Shown: one piece after another, positions 7,101 to 9,762 of the stretch
Numbering within the stretch: position 1 is the first letter of the stretch
Layout: each line of letters opens with the position of its first letter
Assembly (NCBI GenBank): GCA_964432925.1
Contig: CAYSPM010000109.1
Coordinates: forward strand, 1-9,762
Length of the DNA: 9,762 bases
DNA from: CAYNTC01 sp964432925
GTDB lineage: Bacteria > Planctomycetota > Phycisphaerae > Sedimentisphaerales > Anaerobacaceae
Reading direction: 5' to 3'
Made by a program: the position numbers and the translations under genes
Notes under the pieces: model-generated
What the model was told of the DNA's origin: nothing
Seen by the model: only the letters and a program-made list of their open reading frames with translations
Database searches by the model: none

Positions 7101-8787
7101 CAGGATTGTTGCTTCTGCCCCAGGCTTTGTGGATGCTTGGATCGATTTTCTCGGTGATCATAGCTGGGGCGACCCTGACGACCATTTCCTCAAAGCCGAG
7201 CCAGTCGTGGCAGGAGACAATCTGCTTAGTTTCGCAGTGCCATCCTGGACCCCGCTAGGTGATACATACGCACGGTTCAGGTTCAGCAGTGTCGGTAACC
7301 TAGGATACATTTGGCTGGCCCTGGATGGTGAGGTTGAAGACTATCATATCCTGATCGGTGAGGACGGTCCGTACGTGCCCGGCGAGGGCGAACCGCCCCC
7401 ACATGTCAAATGGTCTCAGCCACCCATTGAAATCAATCCAAATATTGATCCGGCCTCTGAGCAGCCTATATTGTACTGTGGTTGGAATGAACCTGCCTTC
7501 TCGGCCGAACCTCCGGGGACACCACGTAACTGGAGTATGGTTGCAGATGACTTCCGCTGTCTGGGTCCTATTCCGATTACGAGAATCCGCTGGTGGGGCT
7601 CTTACGAAGACTGGAAAGAGCTCGTGATTCCAGATGTACGGCCTGTTGCGTGGCGAATCAGCTTCTGGAACAACATGCCCGAGGATGCGGTCACCAACTT
7701 TAGCTTCCCGGAAACGCTCATTTGGCAGATCGAAGTTCCACATGAAAGAGTGATGTCATGGGCTGCTGGCTTTGACAACTGCCCCAACAAGCCTGAGGAT
7801 ATGTGCTTTGAATACAATGTCCAGCTTGAACTGGAGCAGTGGTTCTGGCAGAACAATTTCGATACCCGGGATAACGTCTTCTGGATTAGTATCACAGCTA
7901 TCTATCCTGGCGCCACAGATGTTCCTCATCCCTGGGGCTTTAAGAGCCGACCTAAGACCTGGATGGATAGTGCTGTGCGATTCGCCTTTCAGGGCGAAGG
8001 CCCCCATCTAGGCCTAGTGCTTGATCCAAATGAGATTACACCACTCGAGCAACAAGTGTTCTGCGACCAGGTGCAAGGTTTCGACATGTCATTTGAATTG
8101 CTTACCGAGGAACCTTGGGTCGAGTGGGATCAGCCATTTACTAGTATCCACGAATGGCCGCATTATGAAGATGAGGTCTCCATGGGCACAGAGGACCAAA
8201 CCGGACAGATTAATATCAGCCGTCAGGTAGCTGATGATTGGCTGTGTGAGCGACTGAATCCGATTGTCGCTGTGGCCTGGCACGGCTCATATCTTGGTTA
8301 CGGATATGAGGCTTGCCAATGTCCTGAGCCGAATGAGCCGAATAGGCCGGATTACTTCCTCTTGTCGATATGGACCAACGCACCGGGCAATGATCAGGCA
8401 CCATTTGATCATCCAGGCGATAAGATATGGGAGTACAAGGCCCTCAAATACAACGAGGTCCTCGTTGGCTTCGATAAGCACCCCGAAGGCGAACCCAATG
8501 AACCTGTGTTCCGCTACTCGGTACGGCTGCCGGAAGACAACTGGTTCCAGCAAGACACTCCTGAGCAGTCATATTGGTTCAGTGTTGTGGCCATATACAA
8601 AGAGCCGGCAGATAATGTCCCGTATCAGTGGGGCTGGACCAATCATTACCACATGTTTAAGAGTAATGCGGTCGCTAACAGAGCCGATACACTGGGAGCA
8701 ACGTATGAGCAACTACACAATCAGGTAGAAGAACCTGCAGATATGTCGTTTATGCTGTTTACTACTTCTGAACCGGTTGAATTTTAA
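4102..8787 (+). CDS. Large secreted modular protein with signal peptide, Big_17-like, SdrD-B-like, GEVED and tandem C-terminal modules
   Basis: A complete protein of 1561 residues. The ATG is chosen because it is followed by a textbook Sec signal peptide (MKR, hydrophobic core, AMA cleavage site after about residue 20) and preceded by AAAGGG seven bases upstream. Order of parts: Cna-B/carboxypeptidase-regulatory-like beta domain about 27-137; bacterial Ig domain of the Big_17/cadherin-like kind 145-233 (VLVNDNDPDGD, DTFDYTISDGNGG); Cys-rich SdrD-B-like module 242-348; GEVED 352-525; Cys-rich module 533-640; GEVED 643-813; a third SdrD-B-like module 821-926 with no cysteine; GEVED 927-1085; then tandem C-terminal modules 1102-1335 and 1340-1561. 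GEGEPP/GEEPPGD linkers join the blocks. The C-terminal pair aligns with that of the upstream gene almost without gaps. No sorting motif or transmembrane anchor is visible after the signal peptide, so how it is held at the cell, if at all, is unknown. An extracellular adhesive or structural role is inferred from the domains only. Confidence 0.93.
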   Translation: MKRTTTLILVLTLTAFLAMAETTNGQYYTLAGRVYEGQCQTEPPNSSALPNVSLELYCSQNVGTLGTVQDNTTTDNNGWYGLDAPDRFEYYTIVCKGKSGYKFECSRSIGGTASGERITYVPPLDAKTRTGNKFWYTEEGGPPENNPPIANNDSATTLKDTPVTINVLVNDNDPDGDPLTIVNVTNPPNGSVINNGNSVSYTPDSGWTGTDTFDYTISDGNGGSDTATVTVTVHEGEEPPGDCIINVYKWEDKNGDCVWDTDETGLANWKICLDENQNCQCDPGEPFKMTDATGWCWFDVACHSTYYLAEELKPGWQRTCPTSPPCQVDIHTASPLAAYLVRFGNQRTAAEYDFGDAPDKYGTLHASGGAYHDVNPNLHLGATIDAESDGQPDPHALGDDNNGDDEDGLTSISTLVPGQPATATIQVNNNYPSDLDVIVAGWLDFGGDGKWDLIPDHIGTHNLILPAFSTIPLQFTFTVPLSASPGPTFARFRLFRVEPEQGVQFVPLPTGHGNEGEVEDYEVTIEGEEPPGDCTINVYKWEDKNGDCVWDADEQGLANWKICLDENQNCQCDPGEPFKMTDATGWCWFDVACHSTYYLAEELKPGWQRICPASPPCQVQIPTLSPWAVYLVWFGNQQVVRQYDFGDAPTNYPSASHALGGPWFGDKSDLPDAESANQPDPAAMGDDNDAQGDDEDGIVPLGDMVKGNWALLAITIVPPGSGDATVAGWIDYNRNGSWDDPGESLGASNISVGPPPPGGWQPMPTVWAFQVPANAQIGTTFARFRIYEGQNASVSSKGAAGAGEVEDHKIEIKAVGIPPSDGIIWGFKWWDQDGDGSWGLEPLLPGWEIWLDYNQNGIRDGGDWYTTTAANGAFWFSGLTPGQNYTVGEELQPGWTQTYPAAPWTHSITALTWAQPIPGFMFGNTKIDWGDAPDPSYQTLQASSGACHLIVDGFHLGQGVDPEIDGQPTPDALGDDISVSDDEDGVFFETPLLPGQMAGIRIVASAPGFVDAWIDFLGDHSWGDPDDHFLKAEPVVAGDNLLSFAVPSWTPLGDTYARFRFSSVGNLGYIWLALDGEVEDYHILIGEDGPYVPGEGEPPPHVKWSQPPIEINPNIDPASEQPILYCGWNEPAFSAEPPGTPRNWSMVADDFRCLGPIPITRIRWWGSYEDWKELVIPDVRPVAWRISFWNNMPEDAVTNFSFPETLIWQIEVPHERVMSWAAGFDNCPNKPEDMCFEYNVQLELEQWFWQNNFDTRDNVFWISITAIYPGATDVPHPWGFKSRPKTWMDSAVRFAFQGEGPHLGLVLDPNEITPLEQQVFCDQVQGFDMSFELLTEEPWVEWDQPFTSIHEWPHYEDEVSMGTEDQTGQINISRQVADDWLCERLNPIVAVAWHGSYLGYGYEACQCPEPNEPNRPDYFLLSIWTNAPGNDQAPFDHPGDKIWEYKALKYNEVLVGFDKHPEGEPNEPVFRYSVRLPEDNWFQQDTPEQSYWFSVVAIYKEPADNVPYQWGWTNHYHMFKSNAVANRADTLGATYEQLHNQVEEPADMSFMLFTTSEPVEF
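4959..5084 (+). repeat. Near-identical intragenic repeat, copy A
   Basis: These 126 bases, within the first Cys-rich module, match 5832-5957 with four mismatches, offset by 873 bases (291 codons). Three of the four differences are C/T transitions and one is A/G. The rest of the two module pairs is clearly more diverged, so this stretch was either copied recently or homogenised. Confidence 0.85.
5832..5957 (+). repeat. Near-identical intragenic repeat, copy B
   Basis: Second copy of the repeat at 4959-5084, within the second Cys-rich module. It includes a run of C residues (near 5942-5948) shared by both copies. The in-frame spacing of 291 codons equals one SdrD-B-like plus GEVED unit, so unequal crossing-over here would add or remove exactly one unit. 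Confidence 0.85.
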
Positions 8788-8952
8788 GGTGTCAGAAAGC
8801 GACTGGCCGGGTATTAGCCCGACTTTGAGGTCGTGATAGTGGTATGAACTTTGGCAACTTGGTTCTGTTTGCTTGAACTAAGGTCAGATTGCCGTCAGCG
8901 CATTTGGTTGTTTAGACGAGCTGGCAGGGTCAGGATATAGTGTTTTGGTCAA

Positions 8953-9131
8953 CAAGAAAAGGGCTCCGAGCTTAGACGCTCGGAGCCCTACTATATTACA
9001 CAACGTTAAAGAGCTGCGAGGTTCATAAAAGACCTCATGCTTTATACAATAAGGAGGGTTTGTATATCAACATTTAAACTTACAAACTGCTTAACCTCCT
9101 CAGTCGGGGCAGTTACATCAGTCCGATTTTT
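8953..9131. repeat. Conserved structured 3'-flank block, copy 2
   Basis: Partner of 3762-3941. The second hairpin here pairs GTTTGTA (9058-9064) with TACAAAC (9081-9087) and GGAGG (9053-9057) with CCTCC (9095-9099) across a 7-nt bulge. The G-U pair present in copy 1 is a G-C pair here. Sequence similarity ends at GTCCGATTTTT, after which the two flanks are unrelated. Confidence 0.75.
8961..8988. terminator. GC-rich hairpin, candidate terminator (copy 2)
   Basis: A perfect 11-bp stem (GGGCTCCGAGC 8961-8971 with GCTCGGAGCCC 8978-8988) and 6-nt loop TTAGAC. Compared with copy 1, one G-C pair has become A-T through changes on both sides, and a U-G pair has become C-G. As in copy 1, the T-rich tail (TTTTCTTGTT) lies on the minus-strand side. 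Confidence 0.65.
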
Positions 9132-9240
9132 ACGAAAATAATGGCAGAATGCTCCGACTTTTTAGTCGGAGATGAATGCCATAAAAAAGGAATCTTCCTT
9201 ATTTTTTGATAGAAGCCCCGACCTTTGGTCGGGGAGATTC
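9132..9240. repeat. Cluster of three palindromic hairpins
   Basis: First hairpin: CTCCGACT (9152-9159), loop TTTT, AGTCGGAG (9164-9171), inside an outer ATGGCA/TGCCAT stem (9141-9146 with 9177-9182) separated by a symmetric 5/5 internal loop. Second: AAGGA (9187-9191), loop ATCT, TCCTT (9196-9200), preceded by A residues and followed by ATTTTTT, so it could be a weak bidirectional terminator. Third: CCCCGACC (9216-9223), loop TTT, GGTCGGGG (9227-9234). The first and third share the core CCGAC...GTCGG and look like members of one dispersed palindrome family. Confidence 0.7.
9187..9207. terminator. Possible weak bidirectional intrinsic terminator
   Basis: A short AT-rich stem (AAGGA with TCCTT) is flanked by six A residues on the left and six T residues on the right, so either strand would give a hairpin followed by a U tract. 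The stem is short, which limits confidence. Confidence 0.35.
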
Positions 9241-9482
9241 ACTTGTCTCATGATATGACGCAAGTTCATAAAATATAAAGATTTATGGCATGATACAACT
9301 TTTGGGTAACTGCCTATAAACTCCCCTTTTGTAATCAACACCGCCGAATACCGGATTCCCCAATAAAGTATCCGTGAAATAAATTTAGGGGAAAATCCTC
9401 TTGAAAAAAAATGGCCAAATTGATATAAATATATTAGTAAAATAGGTGATTTTGTCCGGTATATTGCTAAGACCTGCGATAT
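9241..9482. other. AT-rich non-coding stretch with inverted repeats
   Basis: No open frame of useful length is present. ATACCGGA (9348-9355) and TCCGGTAT (9455-9462) form an 8-base inverted repeat spanning 115 bases. Inside it, TTCCCC (9356-9361) can pair with GGGGAA (9388-9393), with GGAT/ATCC outside that stem. An eight-A run near 9405 follows. Nothing identifies the segment as a known element. Confidence 0.45.
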
Positions 9483-9762
9483 GTGTATTTGTTAATCCCA
9501 GCCGTGTTCGTCTGGGATAAACCTTCCCTATTTGGAGGAAGGGTTGATGCTCCACATGGAGTCATGTAGCGCACCAACTCTAGGCAAAATTAAGCTACCC
9601 CGTGGATGGAGGAGCAATCAAGCGTTGAAGTGAGCCTTGGAGGCATAGGCTCTGTTCTAAGAATGTGTATGAAAAGTCCGGTCATCCGGGTTTTGATCGA
9701 TGAATCGTCAGGTTAATCATAGCAAGTTGAATCATAGTTTCGCTGCTAACCGTCAGCGACTC
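9483..9762 (+). ncRNA. Structured RNA candidate, possibly the 5' part of a group II intron (cut by window edge)
   Basis: The segment has no open frame but is dense in successive short stems: ATCCCAG 9495-9501 with 9512-9518; CCTTCC 9522-9527 with 9537-9542; GAGCCT 9632-9637 with 9647-9652; a 9-bp stem 9673-9681 with 9686-9694 (loop TCAT); CGCTG 9741-9745 with 9754-9758. A GTGTA at 9483, just before the first stem, resembles the GUGYG start of group II introns, and the many-stem layout fits a domain I. The identification is by pattern only. If right, a reverse-transcriptase gene should follow within about 1 kb beyond the window. It could equally be another structured RNA or leader. Confidence 0.35.

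Larger units (their letters stand above)
8788..9131. other. 3' flank of the second gene
   Basis: No protein gene is seen. The first 165 bases are mostly unlike the flank of the first gene apart from a short shared piece (TGAACTTTGGCAA, ending at 8857). Then come about 95 extra bases (8858-8952) absent from the first copy, followed by the conserved structured block. Confidence 0.7.

Noticed and set aside
8798..8834. Possible terminator hairpin just after the stop of gene 2 (CGGG/CCCG within CGAC/GTCG)
   Set aside because: The stems are only 4 bp each with unpaired joints, there is no U tract, and the counterpart region after gene 1 has nothing similar.

Overview
The window carries two very large, same-strand paralogous genes for secreted, repeat-built surface-type proteins, followed by about 1 kb of non-coding, hairpin-rich DNA. 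The first gene enters from the left edge (its start is outside the window). The second is complete, with a clear Sec signal peptide. Both proteins are mosaics of Cys-rich SdrD-B/Cna-B-like modules and GEVED modules (FGDAP at the start, GEVED at the end). Both end in the same tandem pair of uncharacterised modules of about 220-235 residues. There are no metabolic, replication or defence genes. The domain mix (GEVED, SdrD-B-like, a Big_17/cadherin-like Ig domain, Trp-rich C-terminal modules) and the middling GC content suggest an environmental bacterium, most likely a Planctomycetota/Phycisphaerae-type lineage. That is an inference from domain style, not a demonstrated assignment.

Layout: 2-3685 is gene 1, 5'-truncated. 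3686-4101 is an intergenic region with a conserved 180-nt structured block, a possible promoter and the leader of gene 2. 4102-8787 is gene 2. 8788-9131 is the 3' flank of gene 2, carrying a second copy of the structured block. 9132-9240 is a cluster of palindromes. 9241-9480 is AT-rich DNA with inverted repeats. 9483-9762 is a densely base-pairable segment that could be the start of a group II intron or another structured RNA, cut by the window edge.

The genes and their 3' flanks look like one unit (gene plus downstream RNA-like block) that was duplicated in tandem. The two copies have since diverged by gain or loss of N-terminal modules, by local homogenisation of repeats and by a 95-nt indel in the 3' flank. 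The C-terminal modules and the 3' hairpins are the best-preserved parts. In the hairpins the changes between copies keep base pairing, so the RNA or DNA structure appears to be maintained. A role in adhesion, cell envelope or matrix is the natural reading of the proteins, but nothing in the sequence fixes a ligand or enzymatic activity.
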